Part shown: piece by piece, positions 1-8,991 of the stretch
Layout: the number at the start of each line of letters is the position of its first letter
Position numbering within the stretch: position 1 is the stretch's first letter
Assembly (NCBI RefSeq): GCF_000224515.1
Contig: NZ_AGAF01000059.1
Span: forward strand, 1 to 62,653
Origin: Desulfosporosinus sp. OT
Lineage (GTDB): Bacteria > Bacillota > Desulfitobacteriia > Desulfitobacteriales > Desulfitobacteriaceae
DNA length: 62,653 nt
Reading direction: 5' to 3'
The notes under the pieces: model-generated
What the model was told of the DNA's origin: nothing
The model's database searches: none
What the model saw: only the letters and a program-made list of their open reading frames with translations
Made by a program: the position numbers and the translations under genes

Positions 1-21
1 CGTTTATAAGATAAAGTTTAT

Positions 22-50
22 TTGTCTGGCTAAATTTTTTATAGTACAAT
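22..50 (+). promoter_or_regulatory. Sigma-A-type promoter
   Basis: A TTGTCT box (22-27) and a TACAAT box (45-50) are separated by 17 bp. The downstream gene starts at 110, so the spacing suits this promoter. Assigned from consensus match only. Confidence 0.45.
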
Positions 51-109
51 GAGAATTGTGTTAAACTAGAGCAAAGGACAAAAGGTAGAAGTAAAGGACG
101 TGTCGAACT

Positions 110-772
110 GTGATTATTAAAGAGATACAGGTAGATCGCGAACGCATTGCGGGAGTTATTATATTTATTAGTCTATTTGTTATCCTGCTTTCAATGGTTG
201 CCATTCGTCTTTTAGATGTTAAAGTGTCAAATATTGAATTAGTTGATCGTGATCTGTATACAATCATAACTGACTATGGGCCAGTAAATGTGAGCGGAGA
301 TGACATCTTGAGAATTGAACGGACCTATAGTAAGGCTGCTATAACTGGTACAAACGTTGAACAGGATCGCATTTATACTACCAAGGGTTTTATATACATA
401 TCTACTTTAGACCCATTCTATAAAACGGGGCATCAGCTTATTGATTCTGTTGATTCCTGGGGAAAACCCGTTTGGATCCGTTCTAGTAACAATCAATCAA
501 CCGGGGCTGAGAAGATCCCACCCCAATTACTAAATGACAATTTGAGAACTGTCCAGCCATTTAAATATGCAATTGGTACACCTGCCAAGCTTTCTGCTAT
601 CATTTTCGCTGTGATATCTCTACAATATCTGGCACTTGCTATTGGTGGGATGGCCTTAATGGTTCTGATTTTTCCATTAAGATTGGAAACAACGCTACCT
701 GCCTGTTCTTTAGTACAAGAAGATCCTGATTATTGTTCTACTGAAGAAGTTTTTGGAGCTGTAGCAAAATAA
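110..772 (+). CDS. Hypothetical two-helix membrane protein
   Basis: A 220-residue protein that I do not recognise. Seen: a hydrophobic segment near residues 13-33, a polar middle of about 125 residues, and a second hydrophobic segment near 162-190, followed by a short acidic tail. This predicts a bitopic or hairpin topology with the middle portion outside the membrane. The start is GTG at 110, preceded by a purine-rich AAAGGA stretch about 10 bases upstream. It is followed after 156 bases by an ANTAR regulator on the same strand, but the gap is long enough that co-transcription is uncertain. No enzymatic motif is visible. Confidence 0.6.
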   Translation: MIIKEIQVDRERIAGVIIFISLFVILLSMVAIRLLDVKVSNIELVDRDLYTIITDYGPVNVSGDDILRIERTYSKAAITGTNVEQDRIYTTKGFIYISTLDPFYKTGHQLIDSVDSWGKPVWIRSSNNQSTGAEKIPPQLLNDNLRTVQPFKYAIGTPAKLSAIIFAVISLQYLALAIGGMALMVLIFPLRLETTLPACSLVQEDPDYCSTEEVFGAVAK

Positions 773-928
773 GGTTGACAAATTTTTAATGAATTAACCG
801 TAATCACTGACAAAGATCCTCTTAAACGCGAGGATTTGATTCTATTTGTTAAAAGATAAGGGTACAGGTATAGAACTCTTCTTGCAGGGCCCAAGTAATT
901 TAAAGAAGTTTGAAATGAGTGATTTAGG

Positions 929-1510
929 ATGAAGAGGGCTATATTAGTTTCAGGGAATGCCTCATTAAATCAGGAAATCAAAGTGATGTTGCCACTTGTA
1001 AGTTATCAGGTCCTAGCCACAACAGATAACGGGATGGAAGCTTTACGTTTTGCTCACCGATTTGAGCCCGATTTAATTATTATGGGGTGGAATCTACGTG
1101 GCCTTAATTCATCGGAGGTTCTTCAAAATCTGATCGTTCAGCATCTCTGTCCGGTCATTGTTGTTCTTACTCAGGAAGAACAACATGTTTTATCAGAGGT
1201 GATTAATGCGGATGCCCATCACGTTATTCTCTATCCATGGCGTGCGCTTGAAATGGCAGCGGCTATACAGCTGGCAGAACATCGCTATACTCGAGAATCT
1301 GAAAGTTCCCAGCAGATCCAGCGCTTGGAAGAAGAACTTAAGACGCGAAAGATTATTTTCCAAGCCATGTTATCGCTTATTCAACTGAGGGGATTTGCTG
1401 AACAAGCTGCTTACGCAGCTTTGCGCAACCAAGCAATGTCCACGCGTAAATCTATGCGAGCTGTAGCCCAAGATGTTCTCAAAGGCTTATGGTTGCCTGA
1501 GCTGGATTGA
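929..1510 (+). CDS. ANTAR-domain response regulator with degenerate receiver
   Basis: A 193-residue protein of the AmiR/NasT class: an N-terminal CheY-like receiver (about 1-120), a short coiled coil (about 125-145) and a C-terminal ANTAR helical domain (about 135-190). ANTAR domains bind paired RNA hairpins and act by antitermination. In the receiver, the residue expected to be the phosphorylated aspartate falls on Gly53 within LIIMGWNLRG; Asp48 lies too early to substitute. This suggests a pseudo-receiver controlled by something other than phosphorylation. No partner kinase lies nearby. The OsmC gene starts 22 bases downstream, so the two probably share a transcript. Confidence 0.8.
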   Translation: MKRAILVSGNASLNQEIKVMLPLVSYQVLATTDNGMEALRFAHRFEPDLIIMGWNLRGLNSSEVLQNLIVQHLCPVIVVLTQEEQHVLSEVINADAHHVILYPWRALEMAAAIQLAEHRYTRESESSQQIQRLEEELKTRKIIFQAMLSLIQLRGFAEQAAYAALRNQAMSTRKSMRAVAQDVLKGLWLPELD

Positions 1511-1532
1511 TCTGACAGAAAGGAGTCATACA

Positions 1533-1949
1533 ATGATAGTATCCGTGAAGCACTTGAAGGGGATGCATTTTCAGGGTGAAGGAAGTTCAAAAGTAGTCAC
1601 CAATATTGATGCCAGCGTCACGGCTGGGGGAACAGGGCGTGGAACTAGTCCCATGGAACTCCTTTTAATCGCAATTGCAGGTTGCAGTGGCATGGACATC
1701 GTCACCATTCTAGAAAAGATGCAGGTCAAGGTTCAACGCTTTGAGACAACTGTAGAAGGAGAACGTGCCAGCGATCATCCACGTGTCTTTAAAGATATTG
1801 AAGTGGTTTATAGGTTTTGGGGGGAGTCCCTTTCTCGGGAGAAAATTCAACGTGCAGTTCAACTTTCCATGGATAAATACTGTAGTGTTGCCAACATGAT
1901 TGATAAAATTGCTGACTTAACATACCGTATTGAAATTAACCCCACCTAG
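1533..1949 (+). CDS. OsmC/YhfA-family thiol peroxidase-like protein
   Basis: A 138-residue OsmC-fold protein. The two cysteines expected for thiol-dependent reduction of organic hydroperoxides are present: Cys51 in AGCSGMD and Cys117 in DKYCSVAN. Family knowledge says these proteins are cytosolic and work as dimers; the YhfA-like branch has less certain substrates than Ohr. ATG at 1533 is preferred over an upstream in-frame start at 1473 because AAAGGAG sits about 8 bases before it and the extra N-terminus would overlap the ANTAR gene. A hairpin terminator follows. A second paralogue lies at 54541. Confidence 0.85.
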   Translation: MIVSVKHLKGMHFQGEGSSKVVTNIDASVTAGGTGRGTSPMELLLIAIAGCSGMDIVTILEKMQVKVQRFETTVEGERASDHPRVFKDIEVVYRFWGESLSREKIQRAVQLSMDKYCSVANMIDKIADLTYRIEINPT

Positions 1950-1985
1950 GATATGTTAATAAATTGAATAACTAAGTGTTTAAGG

Positions 1986-2018
1986 GAGAGCCGCTTTTTA
2001 AAAAAATGGCTCTTTTTC
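1986..2018 (+). terminator. Rho-independent terminator after osmC
   Basis: AGAGCC (1987-1992) pairs with GGCTCT (2008-2013), followed by a T-rich run. Confidence 0.65.
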
Positions 2019-2160
2019 CTTTCTCGAATGACCTAGAATAGATTATTGGATTTATATTCTATAAATACCCATAGGCAAATCCTTGATAGAACATATTTGT
2101 TTTGTTATACTTAGAACGGCGTTGATGCTGAATTTAACCGTAAATGAGGAAGAAAATGAA

Positions 2161-2436
2161 ATGACAATACTTCTAATGGTTTCGAGAAGCGTGTTTCTTA
2201 TTTCCGTAGTACTTTACCTTTATTACTTCTCTCGACGAAAGAAACACAATGTAGTAATTCACATGTGGTCTACCATAGTTGTTGGAATGTTTGCCGGCTT
2301 AGTCGGTGAACTTATAGGCGTAAAACTCGGAATTTCTAATTGGGGCTCCATTCAGATTAGTTTCTATCTTTATTTTGCCTTGATTGTTTATTCTATATGG
2401 AAATTAACATTTGAGTTAAAAAAACGACGTGATTAG
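2161..2436 (+). CDS. Small hypothetical membrane protein
   Basis: A 91-residue protein with three hydrophobic segments (about 2-22, 33-53 and 60-80) separated by basic loops, ending in a lysine/arginine-rich tail. The start chosen is ATG at 2161, with GAGGA at 2146-2150; a longer in-frame start at 2083 lacks a ribosome binding site. It stands alone between two hairpins, so it is probably monocistronic. I do not recognise the family and assign no function. Confidence 0.55.
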   Translation: MTILLMVSRSVFLISVVLYLYYFSRRKKHNVVIHMWSTIVVGMFAGLVGELIGVKLGISNWGSIQISFYLYFALIVYSIWKLTFELKKRRD

Positions 2437-2443
2437 AGTCGTT

Positions 2444-2489
2444 AGAGCTTAGCAGTCGCATCTTAAAATCTGCGGCTCTTGTTTTTTTG
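2444..2489 (+). terminator. Probable terminator
   Basis: AGAGC (2444-2448) pairs with GCTCT (2475-2479), extended by CGCA/TGCG, followed by a run of seven T. The stem is interrupted, hence modest confidence. Confidence 0.45.
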
Positions 2490-2527
2490 TCTCTAAGGAT
2501 ACTCTACAAGGAGGAGAAAGAGTTTAA

Positions 2528-3493
2528 ATGAGAAAAAAGAGTTCTATTAGGATAAAGATGATTATAGCCTTTCTAGGCTATAACCTTATTTTTGCGGCGC
2601 TACTTGCTCCATTTGTATTGTTTTGGGGACCATTTCAGGCACTCAAAATTGTGGCTGTTGGCTCAGTTTATACATCACGGCATCCGCAGGTAGTGCAAGC
2701 TTTTCTGAGTCAAGACGAAATAACAAAGATTATGAACAGCAATGATTCTCAGAATATTAACATTAGCCAAGCTATTGCTCGCACAAATGTAATTGCCGAT
2801 GCGAGTTCGGGGATAACGATTGAAGATATCCAAGGCCCTAGCTTTAAAGGAAAAGTGATGCTGGTCAAGGACCCTAAACGTGTAAAATTGGCGGTTACCA
2901 AGGAAATCGGAGTTACTGGAGAACGGGTCAGCGATCTTGTCAAGGATATGAACGCTTTTGCCGGAATTAATGCCGGCGGATTCTATGACCCCAATGGTAA
3001 AGGAAATGGAGCTTTTCCTGATGGTTTAACGGTACACGATGGGAAACTGGTTCATAACAATGTGAACGATCAGACTGTCAATATTGTGGGGTTTAATGAT
3101 GAAGGTAAATTAGTCCTCGGAGATATGACGGCCAGTCAATTGGAAGAGAACCATATACGTGAAGCAGTTTCTTTTGGTCCTAATCTTATTGTTGATGGCA
3201 AACCTATGATTTCTGGAGACGGCGGTTGGGGAATTGCTCCTCGAACTGGCATTGGCCAAATGGCTGATGGAACCGTCATTTTTGTGGTCATCGACGGACG
3301 CCAACCCACTTGGAGTATCGGGGCAACCTTGAGAGATCTCATGAATGTCTTTGATGATTACCATGCTATAAATGCTGTCAATCTCGATGGTGGTTCTTCA
3401 TCAGAACTCGTCTATAACGGCAAAGTTGCCAATAAGCTTTGGGATATTTTCGGTGAACGTTATATTCCCACAGCCTTTGTAGTTACCCCCTAA
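2528..3493 (+). CDS. Phosphodiester glycosidase (NAGPA-domain) exported protein
   Basis: A 321-residue protein. A single N-terminal hydrophobic segment (about 10-45) serves as signal or anchor. The rest matches the NAGPA / phosphodiester alpha-GlcNAcase-like fold: INAGGFYDPNGKGNGAFPDG around residues 140-160 and the C-terminal NLDGGSSSELVYNG, which carries the family's conserved aspartate and double glycine. Bacterial members act outside the membrane and are linked to cell-surface polysaccharide or spore-coat turnover; the natural substrate is unknown. A GGAGG-like site lies just before the ATG. The next gene starts 28 bases downstream, suggesting a two-gene operon. Confidence 0.8.
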   Translation: MRKKSSIRIKMIIAFLGYNLIFAALLAPFVLFWGPFQALKIVAVGSVYTSRHPQVVQAFLSQDEITKIMNSNDSQNINISQAIARTNVIADASSGITIEDIQGPSFKGKVMLVKDPKRVKLAVTKEIGVTGERVSDLVKDMNAFAGINAGGFYDPNGKGNGAFPDGLTVHDGKLVHNNVNDQTVNIVGFNDEGKLVLGDMTASQLEENHIREAVSFGPNLIVDGKPMISGDGGWGIAPRTGIGQMADGTVIFVVIDGRQPTWSIGATLRDLMNVFDDYHAINAVNLDGGSSSELVYNGKVANKLWDIFGERYIPTAFVVTP

Positions 3494-3521
3494 GGGACTC
3501 AGCAAAAAGGAGAAATCGCGC

Positions 3522-4766
3522 ATGAAGAAGAAACTGCGTATTATATTTGTTTGGACATTGGTTTCACTTCTCCTGCAATTTGGAGCTTACTCTCTTTTGA
3601 ACAACCAAGTCCAGAAAGTTATGGCTCCAGTTACCAGTGAACCGATCACACTTCAGCTTAAGGCCACTATCCCGAGTGCTGACCTTACGAATGTCCAAAT
3701 TTCCTATGCTAAGGATTATATAGCCTACTCAGAAAAGGGCACACTTAAAGTCTTTAACCTTAAAAAGCAAAAAAATGTTTTTGAGAAAGAGTCACCTTCA
3801 GTCGATGATAAAGCCTTAGGCGTTCTCACGTACCAATGGTTGCCTGACCGAAATACCTTAATCTATTTTTATGCCAAGAAAAACCCAAACCCAATAACCT
3901 ACGTTACTGACTATCCTCCCAAATCCACCCAGCAACCCACTACTCAGTCTACTACTCCGAAAACAGAAGACCCTAATGAAAAAACTACAGTTTCTAAGGA
4001 CACAACCAAAGAGGTCCCCGTGAAGCCTCGAACTAAAATACGGTATGGAAATCCGCAACTTACAGAACTGTACACGCTGGAACTTCCAGATAGTGATGAA
4101 GACACCGCTCCAGATGATCGGTTTAATCAGACGATCGACCAATTTCCAGCTGGTGGAGAAATTGAAGAATGGGTTGTCTCAACCTATACCAATCTTATGT
4201 ATCTCACCGTTAAAAACGGATCAAAAGAACAACTAATGGAAATAGACGTCATGAAAAATGTACGAACCCTCAACAAATCAGGAGAGACGATCGATAATAT
4301 GGCAGCCTCAGATCGTTATGGAACGCTTTATCTGGACAGTAAAGTAGGGAGTACCCAACAAGTTCTTGCCTTGAATGGGACAAAGCGTCAAACCATCTCT
4401 AAAAATGATAACGATCGAATCTTAGGAATAAGAGATGGAAAGGTCTATATCGGCGAAGTAGAAAATGATGTGCTCGTAAAAATAAAAACTACGGCAGACC
4501 TGAGTGAAGTGAAGAGTAACCCAGTTCTGAATACTGAATGGGTTGGTTCAATTCCTTTTGATAATACTCAGCGAACAGTTATTGGGTCGAAGGGTCAAAT
4601 AGTTGTCTATGATCATCTAACCGCTTATATTGTCACGGCAGGTCAGCTTAAAGAGGTGAATTTGCACGGTGATGATAATTACATCTCAGTTGACGGAGCA
4701 GAGCTTATTCAACTAACCCGAGAAGAAACATTCACTGAAGCAGAATTACAGCCTCTCAATTCTTAG
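3522..4766 (+). CDS. Hypothetical exported protein with Thr/Pro-rich linker
   Basis: A 414-residue protein with one N-terminal transmembrane or signal helix (about 5-25). It then has a region of short repeated strands such as YIAYSEKGTLKVFNLKK, which is propeller-like, interrupted near residues 130-165 by a low-complexity Thr/Pro/Lys linker. A further beta-rich half follows. It probably sits on the outer face of the membrane together with the NAGPA protein encoded 28 bases upstream. AAAGGAGAAA precedes the ATG. I do not recognise a named family. A strong terminator closes this pair of genes. Confidence 0.6.
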   Translation: MKKKLRIIFVWTLVSLLLQFGAYSLLNNQVQKVMAPVTSEPITLQLKATIPSADLTNVQISYAKDYIAYSEKGTLKVFNLKKQKNVFEKESPSVDDKALGVLTYQWLPDRNTLIYFYAKKNPNPITYVTDYPPKSTQQPTTQSTTPKTEDPNEKTTVSKDTTKEVPVKPRTKIRYGNPQLTELYTLELPDSDEDTAPDDRFNQTIDQFPAGGEIEEWVVSTYTNLMYLTVKNGSKEQLMEIDVMKNVRTLNKSGETIDNMAASDRYGTLYLDSKVGSTQQVLALNGTKRQTISKNDNDRILGIRDGKVYIGEVENDVLVKIKTTADLSEVKSNPVLNTEWVGSIPFDNTQRTVIGSKGQIVVYDHLTAYIVTAGQLKEVNLHGDDNYISVDGAELIQLTREETFTEAELQPLNS

Positions 4767-4815
4767 AGTAAGAGAAACTAATAATTAACCATCATTAACT
4801 TCTTAGGTTATATCT

Positions 4816-4845
4816 AAAAAGGAACGCTTTTGCGTTCCTTTTTAC
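4816..4845 (+). terminator. Rho-independent terminator
   Basis: AAAGGAACGC pairs with GCGTTCCTTT around a TTTT loop, followed by T residues. Confidence 0.8.
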
Positions 4846-4906
4846 GTATACTTATTCAGTTGGTATTACTAAATTGTTTAATAAACTAATTGTTGATTTT
4901 AAAGGC

Positions 4907-4938
4907 AAAGAAAAGAGCCCTCGATGGCTCTTTTCTTA
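4907..4938 (-). terminator. Terminator of the UPF0182 gene (bidirectional)
   Basis: AAAAGAGCC (4911-4919) pairs with GGCTCTTTT (4926-4934), flanked by A and T runs. It lies just past the UPF0182 stop codon at 4963 and could serve both strands. Confidence 0.75.
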
Positions 4939-4962
4939 AACGTCGTTATCATTTTAAGGAAT

Positions 4963-7707
4963 CTAGCTGGAAGTACCTTGTAATCCTTTGAGTTGGGTTT
5001 CCAGGTTGTCGAGTAAAGAGCGGATCTGATTCATCTGGTCAATGATTGACGTTATGCTCGGGGTAGGACCCGTTGGTGTTTGGGCTTGAGGCGAAGGGGT
5101 AGGAACAGGGGGAGGTGTGCTTTGACCGGGAGTTGTTGGTTGAGGCGCCCCTTCTCCGAAGAGTTGGGTTAAGCCTGAACCCAAATTATCGGTCATTACC
5201 AGACGATCCTGATAGGCGAGCACGACTTTTTTCATTTCAGGGATACTGCCGCCTTTATCCGACTGTAGATAGATTGGTTCAACGTAGAGGAAGTTTCCGC
5301 CGATCGGAAGAGCTAAAAGATTTCCGCGTATCACACTTGAGCCTTTTTGATCCCATAAGGAAAGTTCTTTCGATATATCGGGGTCTTGATCGATGCGCGA
5401 CTCGATTTGCAACGGGCCGTCAACTTCAATACTCTTAGGTAGTTTATAAAGCAAGAGCTCACCATAATGGTCACCGTCCATTCGTGCGGCCATCCAGGCA
5501 ACCATATTGTTTCGCGAATTCGATGCGCTTGAGGCCGGTGTAAAGGGAAGCATAAGCACGAACTCAGGTTTATCTTCGCCCGGTATTTTCATAATTGTGT
5601 AATAGGGGGCTACGTTTTGGGGTTGAGCTTGAAAGAGTTCTTGCGCAATATCCCAAGCATCTTCCTTATTATAAAAAACGGAGGCATTCGTCATGTGAAA
5701 GGTTTTAAGCATCGTGCTTTGCACATTGAATAGAGTTTCAGGATAACGCAGGTGGCTCTTTAAGCTGGACGGCATACTTGTTAAATCTTTAAATACACCA
5801 GGGAAGATCTTCGCATAAGTCTGCAAAATTGGGTCTTTAGAATCAACTGCGTAAAAATCAACTGTTCCGTCATTGGCATCAACAATGACTTTAACAGAGT
5901 TACGGATGTAGTTAAACTCCTCGTTCGGATACATATTGGAATAAGGAAGGGCATCTGATGTGGTATAGGCATCAATAATCCATTTTAAGCGGCCATTATC
6001 AATGACCATATAAGGATCGGTATCATAGGTTAAAAACGGAGCTAGTTTTTTAACTCGTTCTTCTATATTGCGGTAGATAAGCATTTTACTGTTGGATGTC
6101 ACTTCGCTGGCTAGGTAGAAGCGAACGGTTCCATGACTAAGCGAAAGCATAAGTTTATTAAAGGGGGTTAGCTGGATCCCAGTTTTACCCTGATAGGAGA
6201 TTTCAGCATTCGTATCCCCTTGTGGGTAATCAAATTCCTTGACAGAGGTATTGGCAACAACCCAGTCATTGGTCAGCTCACCGTAATAAATGCGTGGATT
6301 AGTCAGTTTAAATTCAGGGAACTCACTAACAGGGGGAACATCTTTAATAGCAAAAGAGGGAAGTCCTTCTGAAGTGACTGCATTGGCGAACGAGGCGGCG
6401 ACACCGAAACCGTGGGTATATTTAAAACGGAGATTCACAAATGTTTTTGCTTTAGGGTCTAAATCAGGGGTTGAAATTTCACGTGGTCCCATCATCAGTT
6501 GCCTATATTCTCCATTGACCATGTAACGGTCAATGTCAATGTCATTATATTTGTAATAGAGACGAATGCCCTGCTTTTGCGTAAAGGTCTGAAGCAAGGG
6601 TCGCGTATCGTTAAGTCGGATGTTGTTGAGTGTCCCTTGATCAGCTTGTAAAGCGCTCGTTGTTATTGGCGTGTCACCCGGGTAATTAATTTCTGAAATA
6701 TGGTCTAAACCATATCCGAATCTCGTTAATTCTATTTCATGTTTTATATAAGGTTGCTCTTTAGTCAGCTCGTTGGGAATAACAACGAAGGATTGAAGAA
6801 GAGATGGGAAAATCCCATAAATCAGGATTCCTACGGCAAATATGCCAACAACCGGAATCGTCAACAAACGTGAATCTTTAAACGCTATGGATATACATGC
6901 CAAGATAAATCCCAAACCACTGATGACAATTAGAATTTTGAGTGCGGGAAGGGTAGCAGTCATATCGGCATACCCAGCACCAACGACATGACCGTGGATA
7001 GAATAGAGTAATTGAAATATATCCAGGTAATAACCAAAAGTTTTTAACACAAAGAGAATCCCAACTAACAAGGCCAGGTGACGTCGCGCACTGGCGGTTA
7101 TTTCGACTGCTCCTTTTTGCCAAAGCTTAACGGAATGAAATCGTAAGACACCGGTAACGACATAAAAGATTGTTGTGAAAAAAGTAAGTAAAAATAGAGG
7201 AGCAAAAAATGCATTGAACAAGGTCTTTAAGAACGGTAGTTGAAAGAAGTAAAAAGCCAGGTCCTTGCCGAAAATCGGATCAACTTGCCCGAAGGGCGTG
7301 GCGTGGAGAAATGACAAGACATCCAACCAGCCTGTGAATCCTGCAACAAAGCTGACTGCAAAACTCACGACAACTGAGATAATAAGTAACCAAACGGTCA
7401 CCCTACGTTGACTCAGGCTTAAAACCTTACTGTTCATGTTCTGAACTAAACGCATACGTAGACGCAAGCGCTCATTGACAAAGGTCACGATAGCATGGCG
7501 AATAGACAATAAAGTTCCGGCAATAAAGATGAAAAGAATCGTGCCGTTAACCGCTTGAAAAAGCGCTTTACTAAGAATTGGTGTCCAAAACAATTGAGAA
7601 TAACCGAGATCTTTAAACCACAACCAATTCTCATATAGGCCACTCGACGCGGTTAATAATGAGACTAATATGATGAGGGCTACTATAAACTTGGCAAAAC
7701 GGTGCAA
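4963..7707 (-). CDS. UPF0182 family membrane protein
   Basis: A protein of about 914 residues matching the UPF0182 (COG1615) family in length and architecture. There are about seven hydrophobic helices in the first 310 residues, a large extracytoplasmic domain (about 320-860), then a Pro/Thr/Gln-rich linker and a short C-terminal coiled coil. Family function is unknown. Start choice: a perfect AAAGGAGG lies eight bases before TTG at 7707. The upstream ATG at 7728 has no ribosome binding site and would place that AAAGGAGG inside the coding region, so TTG is preferred. It is convergent with the preceding gene pair and monocistronic. Confidence 0.85.
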   Translation of the reverse strand: MHRFAKFIVALIILVSLLTASSGLYENWLWFKDLGYSQLFWTPILSKALFQAVNGTILFIFIAGTLLSIRHAIVTFVNERLRLRMRLVQNMNSKVLSLSQRRVTVWLLIISVVVSFAVSFVAGFTGWLDVLSFLHATPFGQVDPIFGKDLAFYFFQLPFLKTLFNAFFAPLFLLTFFTTIFYVVTGVLRFHSVKLWQKGAVEITASARRHLALLVGILFVLKTFGYYLDIFQLLYSIHGHVVGAGYADMTATLPALKILIVISGLGFILACISIAFKDSRLLTIPVVGIFAVGILIYGIFPSLLQSFVVIPNELTKEQPYIKHEIELTRFGYGLDHISEINYPGDTPITTSALQADQGTLNNIRLNDTRPLLQTFTQKQGIRLYYKYNDIDIDRYMVNGEYRQLMMGPREISTPDLDPKAKTFVNLRFKYTHGFGVAASFANAVTSEGLPSFAIKDVPPVSEFPEFKLTNPRIYYGELTNDWVVANTSVKEFDYPQGDTNAEISYQGKTGIQLTPFNKLMLSLSHGTVRFYLASEVTSNSKMLIYRNIEERVKKLAPFLTYDTDPYMVIDNGRLKWIIDAYTTSDALPYSNMYPNEEFNYIRNSVKVIVDANDGTVDFYAVDSKDPILQTYAKIFPGVFKDLTSMPSSLKSHLRYPETLFNVQSTMLKTFHMTNASVFYNKEDAWDIAQELFQAQPQNVAPYYTIMKIPGEDKPEFVLMLPFTPASSASNSRNNMVAWMAARMDGDHYGELLLYKLPKSIEVDGPLQIESRIDQDPDISKELSLWDQKGSSVIRGNLLALPIGGNFLYVEPIYLQSDKGGSIPEMKKVVLAYQDRLVMTDNLGSGLTQLFGEGAPQPTTPGQSTPPPVPTPSPQAQTPTGPTPSITSIIDQMNQIRSLLDNLETQLKGLQGTSS

Positions 7708-7932
7708 CTGTTTTTCCTCCTTTAACATTTAGAACATTAAATTTAACACTAAAGCATGTGTTAGCCTTAACTAGTATTATTATATTCTCTTAGCAAATAT
7801 AAAATCCCTTCATGAATTAATCTTAATTTAGGTCAATTGATTTTTAAATCTGAAAAAGATATGGTATACTATTTCCGTAATACCCTTAAGGGGTATAAAA
7901 TACTAAACATTTATCAAGAGGAGTTGAAAGTC

Positions 7933-8847
7933 ATGTATGACGTTATTATTATCGGTGCAGGTCCTGCTGGTCTAACAGCTGGTATATATGCTGCTCGAGG
8001 GGGGCTTAAAGCTGCTGTTGTGGAATTAGCAATGCCCGGAGGCCAGGCCGCTTCAACAGAGAATATCGAGAACTATCCTGGCTTCCCAGAGGGGATCAAT
8101 GGCTATGAACTAATGAATTCATTTCACAGGCAAGCCTTAGCATTCGGTGTAGAGTTCATTTTTGAGGAAGTTCAAAAACTTGAGCTTATGATGCCTATTA
8201 AAAAAATTCAAACAGACAGTCAAATCTTGGAAGCGCATGCTGTTATTGTTGCTGCTGGTTCCAAACCTCGGTTATTGGGCGTACCTGGTGAAGAGATTTT
8301 TAAAGGCCGAGGTGTGTCTTATTGCGCAACATGTGATGGCGCTTTCTTTAGAGGTAAAAAGGTTATAGTAGTCGGTGGTGGTGATGCCGCGATTGAAGAA
8401 GGCGTATACCTTACTAAATTTGCAGAAGAAGTTACTATTATACACCGCCGAGAAGGCTTCCGTGCTTCTCAGATCGCTGTGAACAGGGCTAAAGATAACC
8501 CGAAGATACGTTTTGAACTCAATGCAGTAATTGAGGAAATCCTCGGTTCGAGCCAAGTAGAAGGTGTGCGTATTCGAGAAGTTAAAACTAGTGAAACACG
8601 AGACATTCTGGCGGATGGTGTCTTCATCTATGTTGGAACAGATCCTAACGCTCAATTCATCCAAGGCGAAATTGAAACTGACGATCGTGGGTATATTCTC
8701 ACAGATCATCATTTGCAAACTAATATCGAAGGCGTATATGCCGCTGGAGATATTCGTAACACCCCACTGCGTCAAGTAGCTACGGCAGTAGGAGATGGGG
8801 CTATAGCAGCGGTTGAAGTGGAAAAGTATCTTTCCGAAAAGAACTGA
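7933..8847 (+). CDS. trxB: Thioredoxin reductase-like FAD/NAD(P)H oxidoreductase
   Basis: A 304-residue low-molecular-weight thioredoxin reductase. It has an FAD-binding GAGPAG (residues 8-13), the redox pair Cys131-Ala-Thr-Cys134 in SYCATCDGAF, an NADPH-binding GGGDAA (about 148-153) and the C-terminal AAGDIR FAD signature. It would pass electrons from NADPH to thioredoxin in the cytosol; some clostridial members instead accept electrons from ferredoxin, which sequence alone cannot settle. ATG at 7933 has GAGGAG nine bases upstream. A longer reading from 7837 has no ribosome binding site and would add an atypical N-terminus. It lies 144 bases before fixA. Confidence 0.88.
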   Translation: MYDVIIIGAGPAGLTAGIYAARGGLKAAVVELAMPGGQAASTENIENYPGFPEGINGYELMNSFHRQALAFGVEFIFEEVQKLELMMPIKKIQTDSQILEAHAVIVAAGSKPRLLGVPGEEIFKGRGVSYCATCDGAFFRGKKVIVVGGGDAAIEEGVYLTKFAEEVTIIHRREGFRASQIAVNRAKDNPKIRFELNAVIEEILGSSQVEGVRIREVKTSETRDILADGVFIYVGTDPNAQFIQGEIETDDRGYILTDHHLQTNIEGVYAAGDIRNTPLRQVATAVGDGAIAAVEVEKYLSEKN

Positions 8848-8905
8848 ATTATCAGTCAATTATAAAATTTATTAATTGTGAATATAATAAATTGAAAGGG
8901 AAGAC

Positions 8906-8934
8906 TTGATATTCTGAAAACTTTGTACTATAAT
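8906..8934 (+). promoter_or_regulatory. Sigma-A promoter of fixABCX
   Basis: TTGATA (8906-8911) and a perfect TATAAT (8929-8934) are separated by 17 bp, about 58 bases before the fixA start. Confidence 0.75.
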
Positions 8935-8991
8935 GTACAAACAAATCCATTTTTAAAAAGTGGAAAAGAATACAGACGAGGGGGTATTACA

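Noticed and set aside
5115-5438. 107-codon plus-strand frame inside the UPF0182 gene
   Set aside because: Antisense shadow, arginine-rich as expected of a reverse frame.
7837-7870. Promoter TTGATT/TATACT before trxB
   Set aside because: The spacing is 22 bp, too long for a sigma-A promoter; the -10 alone may be real.
8272-8859. Long minus-strand open frame inside trxB
   Set aside because: It is antisense to a well-conserved gene, has no ribosome binding site and resembles no family.
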